From: Flavobacteriia bacterium
GTDB lineage: Bacteria; Bacteroidota; Bacteroidia; Flavobacteriales_D; Crocinitomicaceae
Direction: 5' to 3'
DNA: 64,000 nucleotides
Assembly: GCA_016183815.1 (NCBI GenBank)
Contig: JACPDW010000008.1
Location: forward strand, 248,001 to 312,000
Part shown: one piece after another, positions 26,808 through 35,779 of the stretch
Layout: every line of letters begins with the position of its first letter
Numbering within the stretch: the stretch's first letter is position 1
Position numbers and translations under genes: made by a program
Notes under the pieces: model-generated
What the model was told of the DNA's origin: nothing
What the model saw: the letters and a program-made list of their open reading frames with translations, nothing else
Databases searched by the model: none

Positions 26808-27296
26808 TTATTTCAAAACTTTTTCAAGCATACAAACACAATACGCTTTTATCGCTTTACCTTCACCAAATGAATCCATTTTTTCATGAGTAGTTGCTTT
26901 AATGGAAATTTGATTTGTTTCACATTCTAATAATTGTGAAATTTTTTCTTGCATTAATGGAATATGAGGATTTAACTTAGGTTTTTCTAAAATAACTGTT
27001 GAGTCTAAATTAACTAATCGATAATTGTTATTTTTTATTTTATTATAAACATCTGAAAGCAAGATACAACTGTCTATTCCTTTGTAATGTTCATTGTTGT
27101 CTGGAAAATGAAAACCGATGTCTCTTAAAGCCAAAGCTCCCAGTAAAGCATCACAAATAGCATGTAATAAAACATCAGCATCAGAGTGACCTAAAGCACC
27201 AAAATCAGATGAAATTGATACTCCTCCAATAGTCAATTTTAATCCATCTTTTAATTGATGGACATCAATACCATATCCTATTCTAAGATTTGTCAA
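26808..27296 (-). CDS. ispF: 2-C-methyl-D-erythritol 2,4-cyclodiphosphate synthase
   Basis: 162 residues. Metal ligands Asp11-x-His13 (YGIDVHQL) and His45 (GHSDADVLLH), the cofactor/substrate loop LRDIGFHFPDNNEHYKGIDS, and ISIKATTHEKMDSFGEGKAI near the C-terminus are the IspF family blocks. It makes MEcPP in the non-mevalonate isoprenoid pathway. The start is TTG, two bases after the porV stop codon; no ATG is available in frame near the family N-terminus. The gene is the last of a porU-porV-ispF transcript. Confidence 0.95.
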   Translation of the reverse strand: MTNLRIGYGIDVHQLKDGLKLTIGGVSISSDFGALGHSDADVLLHAICDALLGALALRDIGFHFPDNNEHYKGIDSCILLSDVYNKIKNNNYRLVNLDSTVILEKPKLNPHIPLMQEKISQLLECETNQISIKATTHEKMDSFGEGKAIKAYCVCMLEKVLK

Positions 27297-27298
27297 AA

Positions 27299-28570
27299 TT
27301 ATTCCGGTTTTTCAGGAATTTCTTTGTCTTTTTTATTTCCAATATCAAAACGTAAGGAAAAACGTAAGGTATTGGCTAAAGGATTATTCTTTTTAACGGC
27401 TAAAAGATAGGATAAATCAATTCCAATCATATTATATTTTAATCCTAATCCAATATTAAAATATTGTCTAGCACCTTTGGTTTTATGCTCATAAAAATAT
27501 CCTGTTCTAATTGCAAAAACATTGTTATACCAATATTCCATTCCAAAACAAATATTGATTTCTCTTAATTCTTCTTTGAATTTCGAACCACTTTGAATTT
27601 TTGCTTTTCCGTCTTCTTCAATAACATCTCCATTTTCATCAAGTTCAGGAAAGCCAGGTGCATCGTAAAAAGACTGTAACATTCCACCAATTACACCTAC
27701 TTCAGAGGTTTTACCAGATATAACTTGACCAGAATCATTGTATATAGGGGGACTAGGAACAAGCAATTTTTGTAAATCTAATGCAAAAGTTATGTCATTA
27801 TATTGATCAAAATCAATTTTATAGGAATTTCCTATTTTTAAGTTTGTAGGAATAAAATCTCTTTTACTTGCATCTGTATAACTAACTTTATTTCCAATAT
27901 TGTTAATAGTAATTCCAAGAGCATAAGTAGCATCATTACCTGAAAGTTTTAATTTACTATCCACATAACTAAAGGAAATATCTGCAGCACCTGTTCGAGC
28001 AGCTTTTGTATTTGCTCCTGGAGTTGTTAAGCCACCTGTTAAATTTGAATTTGCAAACTTTCCATTAATTCCAAAACTCATTTTTTCAGATAATTTAAAG
28101 GCATAACCTAACGTGGCCTCGAATTCATTTGGAGTATCTTCTCTTAAAACTTGACCAGTATTATCAGTGAATGTAATCATTCCTAAACTAAAATATCTAA
28201 AATTACCCCCAATTGCATGTCTTGTTCCAAATTTACTGAAGAAACTAAAGTTGCTTAAGTGAATATCATTGGCTAAGTGTCTTAACCATGGTGTATAGGA
28301 TAGACTTACTTCTGCTTTTTTTTCTGAAAAATTGAGCATTGAAGTATTCCAATAAACTGAATTAGAATTAGGGCTTAAAGCAGTACCAGCATCACCCATT
28401 GCACCTGCTCTAGAATCTGGAGTAATACCCATAAAAGGTAAAGCAGTTGTAATGGTATTTAGACGATTTCTCCCATCTAATTGATCTAATTTATCATTAC
28501 TTTGAGCGAAATAGGGGAGTGTTCCTAAAAAAAGAAACAAACAACTGAAAATTATGTTTTTTGAATTCAT
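27299..28570 (-). CDS. porV: T9SS outer-membrane protein PorV (LptO)
   Basis: 423 residues. Signal peptide ending LPYFAQ, then a FadL-like 14-strand barrel. The N-terminal block LPFMGITPDSRAGAMGDAGT and SVYWNTSMLNF is the PorV signature (family: 'l.itPDaRsgGMGdagvA'). PorV escorts T9SS cargo from the translocon to the PorU sortase complex. It lies 62 bases downstream of porU on the same strand. A long loop (about 275-330) contains an acidic stretch, ELDENGDVIEEDGKAK. Confidence 0.94.
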   Translation of the reverse strand: MNSKNIIFSCLFLFLGTLPYFAQSNDKLDQLDGRNRLNTITTALPFMGITPDSRAGAMGDAGTALSPNSNSVYWNTSMLNFSEKKAEVSLSYTPWLRHLANDIHLSNFSFFSKFGTRHAIGGNFRYFSLGMITFTDNTGQVLREDTPNEFEATLGYAFKLSEKMSFGINGKFANSNLTGGLTTPGANTKAARTGAADISFSYVDSKLKLSGNDATYALGITINNIGNKVSYTDASKRDFIPTNLKIGNSYKIDFDQYNDITFALDLQKLLVPSPPIYNDSGQVISGKTSEVGVIGGMLQSFYDAPGFPELDENGDVIEEDGKAKIQSGSKFKEELREINICFGMEYWYNNVFAIRTGYFYEHKTKGARQYFNIGLGLKYNMIGIDLSYLLAVKKNNPLANTLRFSLRFDIGNKKDKEIPEKPE

Positions 28571-28632
28571 TTAAAAAATTAGTTTACAAATATACGCAGA
28601 ATTAGAAGATTTATTTTGTAAGTACTATAAAA

Positions 28633-31600
28633 TTATTTCAAAATTACTAATTTTTCTAATTTTTCAGCAATAAAACCTTCTTGATTTTTAACTCTTAATC
28701 TATAGATATATACTCCTTTAGCCAATTGATCTCCGTAATCGTCATTACCATCCCAATTTATACCATCTGAACGAAAACAATCATTATATACTTCTTGTCG
28801 AATCGTTTTTACTAATTTACCTGAAATGGTCATAATCTGAATCATCACATCTAAAGTGGAACATAACTGATTGTGTTCAAAATAAAAATTTGTGTTAGTT
28901 GTAAAAGGATTAGGATAATTTAATACATGTCTAATACCAAAAAGTTCACTTTCACGAACTTCGAAATTAATTTTTTTCTCAGAGGAATTATTATTTACAT
29001 CCCAAACTTTCAAAGTTAATGAATGTTTACCTTTTTCTAAATCAGTTAATTTGAAATTTACTTTCCCTTTTTGATAAGAATCTAAATCATTAGTAAAATA
29101 TTCATTTAAAATGATTGGTTCGGCTGTATTGTCGTCTAAAACTGCTGTTATATCATGCCCAATTCCATTTCCTACCATATTAATACCACTTTCGTCTTCA
29201 ATATTTGCTATCAATACAGGTGAATCATTAATTAATCCACCATCGATAAACTTATTATTATTAAAATACATGTCTATTTCTGGTCCAATTATGTCATTTA
29301 ATCCTTCAGCAGAAATACCTCCAATATATAACATCGTATCTATTCCACCTGCATCAAGAATTTCAGAATTGGAATAATACGAAATTTTACCTAAACCAAA
29401 TTTATAATCAATGTCTTTTGGTACGATAAAGGTAAATGTAAAATCACCATCTTTTACACTTACTTTTCCTTTAAAAAGTGCATTTTTTTGCATTTCAAAT
29501 TCAATTTCAGCCGCTTTGGCATCTTGTCCTAATGTTCTATATTTTTTTGATTTATCAAAAATAGTTGGATTTAGAATTCCGTTAAAATTGCTAATTTTTT
29601 GTCCACTTAAATTCTCTACATGACCTTTAATAACCACTTTTGATAATGCTTTTAATGTGTCAACATAAACACTTGCATGATAACCATTAATACTATCTGT
29701 TACTACTTTCATTTGAGGAAGAGCAATTCTAATTGCTGGATCACCAATCAAATTAAAACTTCTTTTGTTGTTTGAATCACTTACACCGTTTTTAGTTCTT
29801 CTCATGATTTCTCCAAAACTTAATCCTTTACCATTCAAATCTTTATCGAAAACATTTTGATAAAAACTTTTACCAATATTTGTGTTTACGCCATAAAATA
29901 CTGTACGTGTGGTTGTGGTCAAAGCAATTGCACCTCCATTTGGGTTTAAATACATGTGTTCACCGGCAGATACCCTTTTAGGATCATCAAATTTTGTAAA
30001 CTCACAAGTTGCAGAAACAAACAAAGGCATATTACACCAATTTGTCCAACTTTGAATCTGTGGAATAGTAATTATGCGTTCATCTGCAGCACCAACTTCA
30101 CCTCCATGTCCTACATAATTAATTACCAAAGCACCATTTGTGAAATGTCTTGTAATAGCATTAAAAACTTCAGGATAACGGTCTCCACCAGCAGAAGCAA
30201 TTTGTGAAAAAGCATCTAAATAGAGTTTTTCGGAATTCATTTCTGGATGTTCATTTTTTACTAAATAATATTGAGGTTCAGTATCTGATTCAATAAAATA
30301 GGCCTCATCATCTGCTATTTGAACATATTTAGTCCTCCAATCACCATAGGAAGAACAAGAAGAATTGATTGGATTACATGTTACATTTACTTCTGTTTGA
30401 TTGATTCCTGTTTTTAAATATTGTATGACTTTGTCCACCATTTCTTTTGCTTGTGTTGCATCAGAAACAATCATTCTTCCCACTCCAATGTCCATTAAAT
30501 CTAGTTGACTAAACGATTCTGAATCATCTAACAAACCAAAATAATCGTCAGAAACTAAATTATTTAAATGATCTTCAGTAGAGGTGTTTTGAGTTTGATA
30601 GGTAGGAATAAAATTATTGTTATTTTCTACTCTGTTTTTTGGATCATAAGTTCCATCTCCAAATAAAAGTAAATTTTCTGGCATTAAATTTATGTCACCA
30701 CCTGCTCTTTGATAAAACATTTTAGCGAACCATTTTATTGCTGTAGGATCCATTCCGCCACCTGAAAATTCATTGTAAACTTGTTCAGTAGTTACCACTA
30801 AACTACTCGTTCCATCTGCTTCATGAACACCAGCTAATCGTTGTGCTTCGGATAAAAAATCAGGGTGGGTAACAATTAATAATTTTTTAGGTGCTAATGC
30901 ATGTAAATTTTGATTACCCACTGTTTTTACAAAAGTAAAACTTGAAAAATCTCTGTTGTTTGAACAAACAAACTCCCTAAGTGAATCCACGGCAACAACA
31001 AAATCTATTTGTCCTGAATTAAAATTTGTTTCTATTACTTTTGGTATTTGTCGGTCAGTTATATCCCAGACAAAATAATTACTTTCAACACCTTGAACAG
31101 TAAATCTTGCCTTATTATTCATTTGAACAGAATTAAAATCTCTAAAACGAAATTGTGTTCCTGAAAAGACTAAATTTCTTCTTGCATTTATTTCAATTTT
31201 GTCAATATAACTTTGTACTGATGATTTATGTTTGCTTAATGAAACAGTAATTGGTAAAGAAGAACTTCCAGATACATGAGAAAAACTGATTTCTTGTCTG
31301 TAATAATCTGATGAACCAGAATTTAAAGTTTGTGTTTTAACATTTTGTCCATTTATTGAATAATTCAATGTACTAGCATTTTCACCATATATTGATGCAA
31401 CAAAACTTTTTATCTGAACAGGATGTTCATTGGAACTAATCAAATTTGGTGTTGAAAAGGTATATGTTTGACTTAATTCTACATCCAACAACTCTCCATA
31501 CCATCTTTGTCCACCACCTACTAAATTATAATTTTCATTTTCTATTATGTCATAATGATTGAAAGAATTGACATCTGTAACTGTAGTAAAAGTTGGAGTG

Positions 31601-32481
31601 GGACTGGATTGAATACGTAAAGGTGTTTCAGCGGATGAAATTCTAATGAAATAATAGGAAAGATCTTCATAGATATTTATATCTCTAGAAAATGTTCCAT
31701 TATTTGAATTCCATTTGTGTGGACCCCAAGCATAAAGTAGAAAAAATTCTCCATCTTCTAAACTTTGATCAGAATCACCTACAAATAAAATGGCATTTTC
31801 TTTTAAATCATCTAATTTGGGATCAGAATTTTTTTCTGAAAGTTTACCAGCACCATTGCCAAACACATGAAAATGATTTGGATTAAAATTATTTTGAATG
31901 ATTCCATTACTTTCTAGCCATGATTTATCAATCTTTACAATACCGTCGGAAGAAACGGACACTTTGTACCAAGAGCTATTTGCATCTCCTAAAACAGAGT
32001 TGTCAGCAAATGAATGACTTTTATTTGAAACATTTTGAATTTTAATTAAGTCGAATGAAAGAGAAACAATTTTATAATACTGATTACCTTCTTTTATATA
32101 AGGAAAAAAAGACAAGGATGCAAAACGTTCGTTCCTAGAATTTTGACAAGAAAAGGAAAATTGTAAGCCGTTTTTTTCTAAAAGGTGAAAAAACTGAATG
32201 TATTGAATGTCTTTTTTATCGGCGATAACTTTTTCTATATTTTTTATTTCAATTTTGAAATTATGATTTTTTCCAATTTCTTTTCTCCATGAATAAGTAA
32301 TTTGACTTCCATTATACTCTTGATTTTCTATTTCTGGTAAAAAGATTGTTTGGCCTTCATAACTTGTACTTTTATGATTTTTCCATTTTAATCCTAAATT
32401 ATAGTTTTCATTTTGAGAAAAAGTAAAAGAAAAAAATAAGGAAAATAAAATTAAAAAAAGATGATTTTTAATGGGAAACAT
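28633..32481 (-). CDS. porU: T9SS sortase PorU (gingipain-like C25 family)
   Basis: 1282 residues. Signal peptide ending FTFSQ (about 23); an N-terminal beta region; a C25 cysteine-peptidase domain (about 560-930) with LLFGDGTYDPKNR, the catalytic His in INYVGHGGE (about 790) and the catalytic Cys in VSATCEFTKFDD (about 825); Ig-like modules; and its own C-terminal sorting-type domain (LNYPNPFTTNTNFYF ... GDQLAKGVYIYRLRVK). PorU removes the C-terminal signal of T9SS cargo and attaches it to anionic lipopolysaccharide. Upstream is a minus-strand TAATTTTG box at 32498-32505. porV and ispF follow. Confidence 0.95.
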   Translation of the reverse strand: MFPIKNHLFLILFSLFFSFTFSQNENYNLGLKWKNHKSTSYEGQTIFLPEIENQEYNGSQITYSWRKEIGKNHNFKIEIKNIEKVIADKKDIQYIQFFHLLEKNGLQFSFSCQNSRNERFASLSFFPYIKEGNQYYKIVSLSFDLIKIQNVSNKSHSFADNSVLGDANSSWYKVSVSSDGIVKIDKSWLESNGIIQNNFNPNHFHVFGNGAGKLSEKNSDPKLDDLKENAILFVGDSDQSLEDGEFFLLYAWGPHKWNSNNGTFSRDINIYEDLSYYFIRISSAETPLRIQSSPTPTFTTVTDVNSFNHYDIIENENYNLVGGGQRWYGELLDVELSQTYTFSTPNLISSNEHPVQIKSFVASIYGENASTLNYSINGQNVKTQTLNSGSSDYYRQEISFSHVSGSSSLPITVSLSKHKSSVQSYIDKIEINARRNLVFSGTQFRFRDFNSVQMNNKARFTVQGVESNYFVWDITDRQIPKVIETNFNSGQIDFVVAVDSLREFVCSNNRDFSSFTFVKTVGNQNLHALAPKKLLIVTHPDFLSEAQRLAGVHEADGTSSLVVTTEQVYNEFSGGGMDPTAIKWFAKMFYQRAGGDINLMPENLLLFGDGTYDPKNRVENNNNFIPTYQTQNTSTEDHLNNLVSDDYFGLLDDSESFSQLDLMDIGVGRMIVSDATQAKEMVDKVIQYLKTGINQTEVNVTCNPINSSCSSYGDWRTKYVQIADDEAYFIESDTEPQYYLVKNEHPEMNSEKLYLDAFSQIASAGGDRYPEVFNAITRHFTNGALVINYVGHGGEVGAADERIITIPQIQSWTNWCNMPLFVSATCEFTKFDDPKRVSAGEHMYLNPNGGAIALTTTTRTVFYGVNTNIGKSFYQNVFDKDLNGKGLSFGEIMRRTKNGVSDSNNKRSFNLIGDPAIRIALPQMKVVTDSINGYHASVYVDTLKALSKVVIKGHVENLSGQKISNFNGILNPTIFDKSKKYRTLGQDAKAAEIEFEMQKNALFKGKVSVKDGDFTFTFIVPKDIDYKFGLGKISYYSNSEILDAGGIDTMLYIGGISAEGLNDIIGPEIDMYFNNNKFIDGGLINDSPVLIANIEDESGINMVGNGIGHDITAVLDDNTAEPIILNEYFTNDLDSYQKGKVNFKLTDLEKGKHSLTLKVWDVNNNSSEKKINFEVRESELFGIRHVLNYPNPFTTNTNFYFEHNQLCSTLDVMIQIMTISGKLVKTIRQEVYNDCFRSDGINWDGNDDYGDQLAKGVYIYRLRVKNQEGFIAEKLEKLVILK

Positions 32482-32497
32482 ATATTGTTAAATTTAG

Positions 32498-32505
32498 CAA
32501 AATTA
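32498..32505 (-). promoter_or_regulatory. -7 box for porU-porV-ispF
   Basis: TAATTTTG on the minus strand, 16 bases upstream of the porU start codon; fits TAnnTTTG. The -33 TTG is not in the usual place. Confidence 0.4.
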
Positions 32506-32645
32506 AAAAATATACAAAAAAAACGATATAAATTTTGCTTTATTGTTATAAGTTTATCATTTTTGTAACCAATTTATAAAAAATTCGTAATATTGTAGAG
32601 CTTTTTAAGCAAAAAACAAACATTAAACTCAGTGATAAAGAGGAT

Positions 32646-33617
32646 ATGAAAAATTGTAAGTATTTAATAATCTTGTTGTTGACTGTGATTCAGGCCCAAT
32701 TTACTTTCTCTCAAGACCCCACCTTTACTCAATTTTATGCGAATCCATTGTATTTGAATCCTGCTTTAGCTGGTTCACATGGATGTCCGCGATTTAATTT
32801 GAATTATAGGAATGAATGGCCAAAATTGTCCAGTAATTATGTGACGTATAGTGCTTCTTATGATACCTATATAAAAGGTATATCTGGAGGATTAGGGTTT
32901 TTAGCTGTCCATGATAGACAAGGTGCAGGCACAATTAACACTTCACATTTGGGATTGATATACTCTTTTCATATGAAACTTACTAGAAAATTTTCTATGA
33001 TGTTTGGTGCAAAAGCGGCTTGGTTTCAAAAAACATTAGATTGGGATAAATTAACTTTTGGCGATATGATTGATCCTCGAAAGGGATTTATTTATCAAAC
33101 AGGTGATGTTAGAATCAATGACGGGCAAAAAGGTTTTTTTGATGCTTCTGCAGGTATGGTTGGGTTTTCAAAAAGATTTTACGTCGGAATTGCTGCACAT
33201 CATTTAAATAGACCAAATGAATCGATGATTCAAGGAGAATCAAAATTACCCATTCGTTATACTTTTCATGCAGGTGCTGAGATTCCTCTAGGAACAAAAT
33301 CTAAGTATGTTACTAAAACTTATTTATTACCAAGTGTAATTTTCCAATATCAAAGAGGGTTTATGGAAATGAATATTGGTACATATGTTAGATATGGTGT
33401 TTTTACAGCAGGACTTTGGTATAGAAATAGAGATGCTTTTATCATGGTAATTGGTTTACAAGCAGGGAAATTTAGAATTGGCTATAGTTATGACTTAACT
33501 GTATCTAAATTAAATAATGGTGTTTCCGGAGGATCTCATGAAGTTTCCTTAGGACTAAATTTAAATTGTAAGAAAAAAGTAGTCAATTTTAAAACTATTT
33601 CTTGTCCATCTTTTTAG
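32646..33617 (+). CDS. PorP/SprF family outer-membrane protein
   Basis: 323 residues. Signal peptide ending FTFSQ before DPTFTQFYANPLYLNPALAG, the classic PorP/SprF opening; then barrel strands and the family segments FFDASAGMVGF and FRIGYSYDLTVSKL near the C-terminus. The family includes PorP, a core T9SS protein that binds peptidoglycan through PorE, and SprF-type partners of type B cargo. Its place between porU (divergent) and gldJ (63 bases downstream, same strand) favours a core T9SS role over a cargo-specific one. The C-terminal tail is Cys/Lys-rich (NCKKKVVNFKTISC), which is unusual after a barrel. Confidence 0.9.
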   Translation: MKNCKYLIILLLTVIQAQFTFSQDPTFTQFYANPLYLNPALAGSHGCPRFNLNYRNEWPKLSSNYVTYSASYDTYIKGISGGLGFLAVHDRQGAGTINTSHLGLIYSFHMKLTRKFSMMFGAKAAWFQKTLDWDKLTFGDMIDPRKGFIYQTGDVRINDGQKGFFDASAGMVGFSKRFYVGIAAHHLNRPNESMIQGESKLPIRYTFHAGAEIPLGTKSKYVTKTYLLPSVIFQYQRGFMEMNIGTYVRYGVFTAGLWYRNRDAFIMVIGLQAGKFRIGYSYDLTVSKLNNGVSGGSHEVSLGLNLNCKKKVVNFKTISCPSF

Positions 33618-33642
33618 AAATTAGTTTTTTTTTGTAACCTTT

Positions 33643-33672
33643 TTGAAAAAATACGTTTAATAAGTAAATTTG
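33643..33672 (+). promoter_or_regulatory. Consensus promoter of gldJ
   Basis: TTG at 33643-33645, exactly 19 bases of spacer, then TAAATTTG at 33665-33672: the full Bacteroidota vegetative consensus. Transcription should start near 33676, five bases before the first possible ATG (33681) and 26 before the second (33702). This supports the second as the real start of the lipoprotein. Confidence 0.7.
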
Positions 33673-33701
33673 CAAACAAAATGAAGAATCAAAATATAAA
33701 T

Positions 33702-35738
33702 ATGAAAAAAGTAAAATTATTTTCTTTAGGATTATTTTCTTCCTTAATACTGGTCTCCTGTTCAAAAGAACAGTCTTCAGTTACTGGATGGGATTTTAAT
33801 GAACCAGAAAACGGAGGATTCCATAAAGTACCTTTTGTCGATCAGGAAACAGGTCCTGGATTAATTTTAGTAGAAGGTGGTACTTTTACCATGGGTAGAT
33901 CGGAAAGTGATGTGATGTATGATTGGAATAATCGTCCCACTAGAGTAACTGTATCTTCTTTTTATATGGATCAGACAGAAGTTACAAACTTTCATTGGTT
34001 AGAATATTTGTACTGGATTGGTCGTGCTTACCAAACTTACCCTCTAATTTATAGAAATGCACTTCCAGATACTTTGTGTTGGAGATCACCACTAGGGTTT
34101 AATGAAAAATTTGTCGATTATTATTTAAGACATCCAGCATATAGAGATTATCCGGTTGTTGGAGTAAGTTGGTTACAGGCATCTGATTTTTGTAAATGGA
34201 GAACAGATAGAGTGAATGAATATATCTTGATAAGAGAAGGAGTTTTAAAATTTAACCCAGATCAAGCAAATGAGAACACTTTTAATTCTGAGTCTTATTT
34301 AGCCAATCAATATCATGAGGGTGAGGTTATTCCAGAGGGGGGGATTCAAAATTTAGATCCATCTAAAATGAATGGTAAAAAACTTGGCTCAAGAATTGTA
34401 CGCATGGAAGATGGTATTATATTGCCTCGTTATCGTCTCCCAACAGAAGCAGAATGGGAATTTGCTTCAATCGGTTTGATAGGAAACTTAGAACCAAATT
34501 CTGAAAATAATACAGATAGAAGACATTATCCTTGGAATGGTCACTGGGTTAGAAATGATGATGATCAATTCAAAGGATCTATTAGAGCAAACTTTATTAG
34601 AGGTAGAGGTGATTACATGGGGGTTGCAGGTCACTTAAATGATAACGCAGATGTTACAGCTCCAGTTACACATTATTGGCCTAATGATTATGGTCTTTAC
34701 AATATGGCAGGTAATGTATCTGAATGGGTTTTAGATGTATATCGCCCTTTATCAGCTGAAGATTTTGATGAATTTAGACCTTTCAGAGGAAATGTATTTA
34801 CAACTAAAATGTTAACAAACGATGGTGCAATTAACACTAAAAATGCTATCGTTATGTACGATGTTCACGGTATGAAAGAATACCTTAATGAATTTGAACG
34901 TATCAGATGGCAAAGAATTACTGCGGATAAACACAATCCAAATGATTCGGTTTTACCTATTGGAATTGCAAAAACTGTTGAATCAAGAAATCCTTCTAAA
35001 AGAGGTCATGCTCCAGATCCAACTTATATTTTCCATAATAAAGTAAAAGATTCCATAGAACTTACTTTAATCGAAAGAGTTACAAAAATTTTAGATAAAG
35101 CTATTGCTTATAGAAATGATAAATACGATGTGGAAGCTTCACAAATTGTTCAAGACCAAATTTTTGAAGGTTTGTTTGTCGATGAAATTCGTACAGGTCC
35201 TGATGGAGAAGAGTATGCTCATGAAATTATTACAATTCTTAGACAAGGATTTAGTGAATTTATTATCAATACTCCTGGTAAATTAAAATATAGAAATGTA
35301 ACGGAAGAAGAAAATATTGGTCGCTTAAATTATAGACGTGATGATTACGTTGATTATTTAGATGGTGATATCGAAAGCTCAATTTACTTTGATAATGATG
35401 ATAGAAAAAATGCGATCAATCAGGTAACAAGAGATCCAAGTTTGGTTATGTATCAAAATGAACATGAAGAATACGGATTAGATGGTAATCAAATTAAACC
35501 TGGGGATAGAACTTCATGGCCAACTACTTTAATCTCTGATAAATCAAGAGTATATAAAGGTGGTTCATGGAGAGATCGTGCTTATTGGTTAGTTGCAGGA
35601 AATAGAAGATATTTAGATGAAGACCAATCTATGAGTACTCTTGGTTTCCGTTGTTGTATGGATAGAGTGGGAAGTCCTGTCGGAATGGTAGGAAAAAAAG
35701 CTCGTAAAAAACAGAAAAAAGAAGAAAAAAGAAGATAA
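33702..35738 (+). CDS. gldJ: Gliding motility/T9SS lipoprotein GldJ
   Basis: 678 residues from the ATG at 33702; an in-frame ATG at 33681 would add seven residues before the signal peptide. The lipobox is LILVSC (Cys about 20 from this start). The body is a formylglycine-generating-enzyme (SUMF1/FGE) fold: GGTFTMGRSESDVMYDW at the start, FYMDQTEVTNFHWLEY, PVVGVSWLQASDFCKWRT, RLPTEAEWEFAS, YNMAGNVSEWVLD, GGSWRDRAYWLVAGNRRY and GFRCCMD, with a large insert of about 230 residues between the last blocks. GldJ is a structural partner of GldK in the T9SS outer-membrane ring and is not known to be an enzyme. murF follows, as in Flavobacterium, which favours GldJ over GldK. The tail is very basic (KKARKKQKKEEKRR). 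Confidence 0.9.
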   Translation: MKKVKLFSLGLFSSLILVSCSKEQSSVTGWDFNEPENGGFHKVPFVDQETGPGLILVEGGTFTMGRSESDVMYDWNNRPTRVTVSSFYMDQTEVTNFHWLEYLYWIGRAYQTYPLIYRNALPDTLCWRSPLGFNEKFVDYYLRHPAYRDYPVVGVSWLQASDFCKWRTDRVNEYILIREGVLKFNPDQANENTFNSESYLANQYHEGEVIPEGGIQNLDPSKMNGKKLGSRIVRMEDGIILPRYRLPTEAEWEFASIGLIGNLEPNSENNTDRRHYPWNGHWVRNDDDQFKGSIRANFIRGRGDYMGVAGHLNDNADVTAPVTHYWPNDYGLYNMAGNVSEWVLDVYRPLSAEDFDEFRPFRGNVFTTKMLTNDGAINTKNAIVMYDVHGMKEYLNEFERIRWQRITADKHNPNDSVLPIGIAKTVESRNPSKRGHAPDPTYIFHNKVKDSIELTLIERVTKILDKAIAYRNDKYDVEASQIVQDQIFEGLFVDEIRTGPDGEEYAHEIITILRQGFSEFIINTPGKLKYRNVTEEENIGRLNYRRDDYVDYLDGDIESSIYFDNDDRKNAINQVTRDPSLVMYQNEHEEYGLDGNQIKPGDRTSWPTTLISDKSRVYKGGSWRDRAYWLVAGNRRYLDEDQSMSTLGFRCCMDRVGSPVGMVGKKARKKQKKEEKRR

Positions 35739-35744
35739 TAAACT

Positions 35745-35775
35745 AACCCATTCCAAGTGAATGGGTTTTTTTTTT
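35745..35775 (+). terminator. Intrinsic terminator between gldJ and murF
   Basis: Perfect 9-base stem AACCCATTC / GAATGGGTT (35745-35753 with 35759-35767), loop CAAGT, then an unbroken run of ten T (35766-35775). It ends four bases before the murF ATG at 35780. Confidence 0.85.
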
Positions 35776-35779
35776 GAAA

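Noticed and set aside
29111-29623. Two plus-strand open frames inside porU
   Set aside because: Antisense of well-supported PorU domains, with no start context and no family resemblance.
33702-35738. GldK or a true formylglycine-generating enzyme
   Set aside because: The large insert, the lipobox and the position before murF and near porU/porV fit GldJ better; the active-site Cys pair of real FGEs is not evident.
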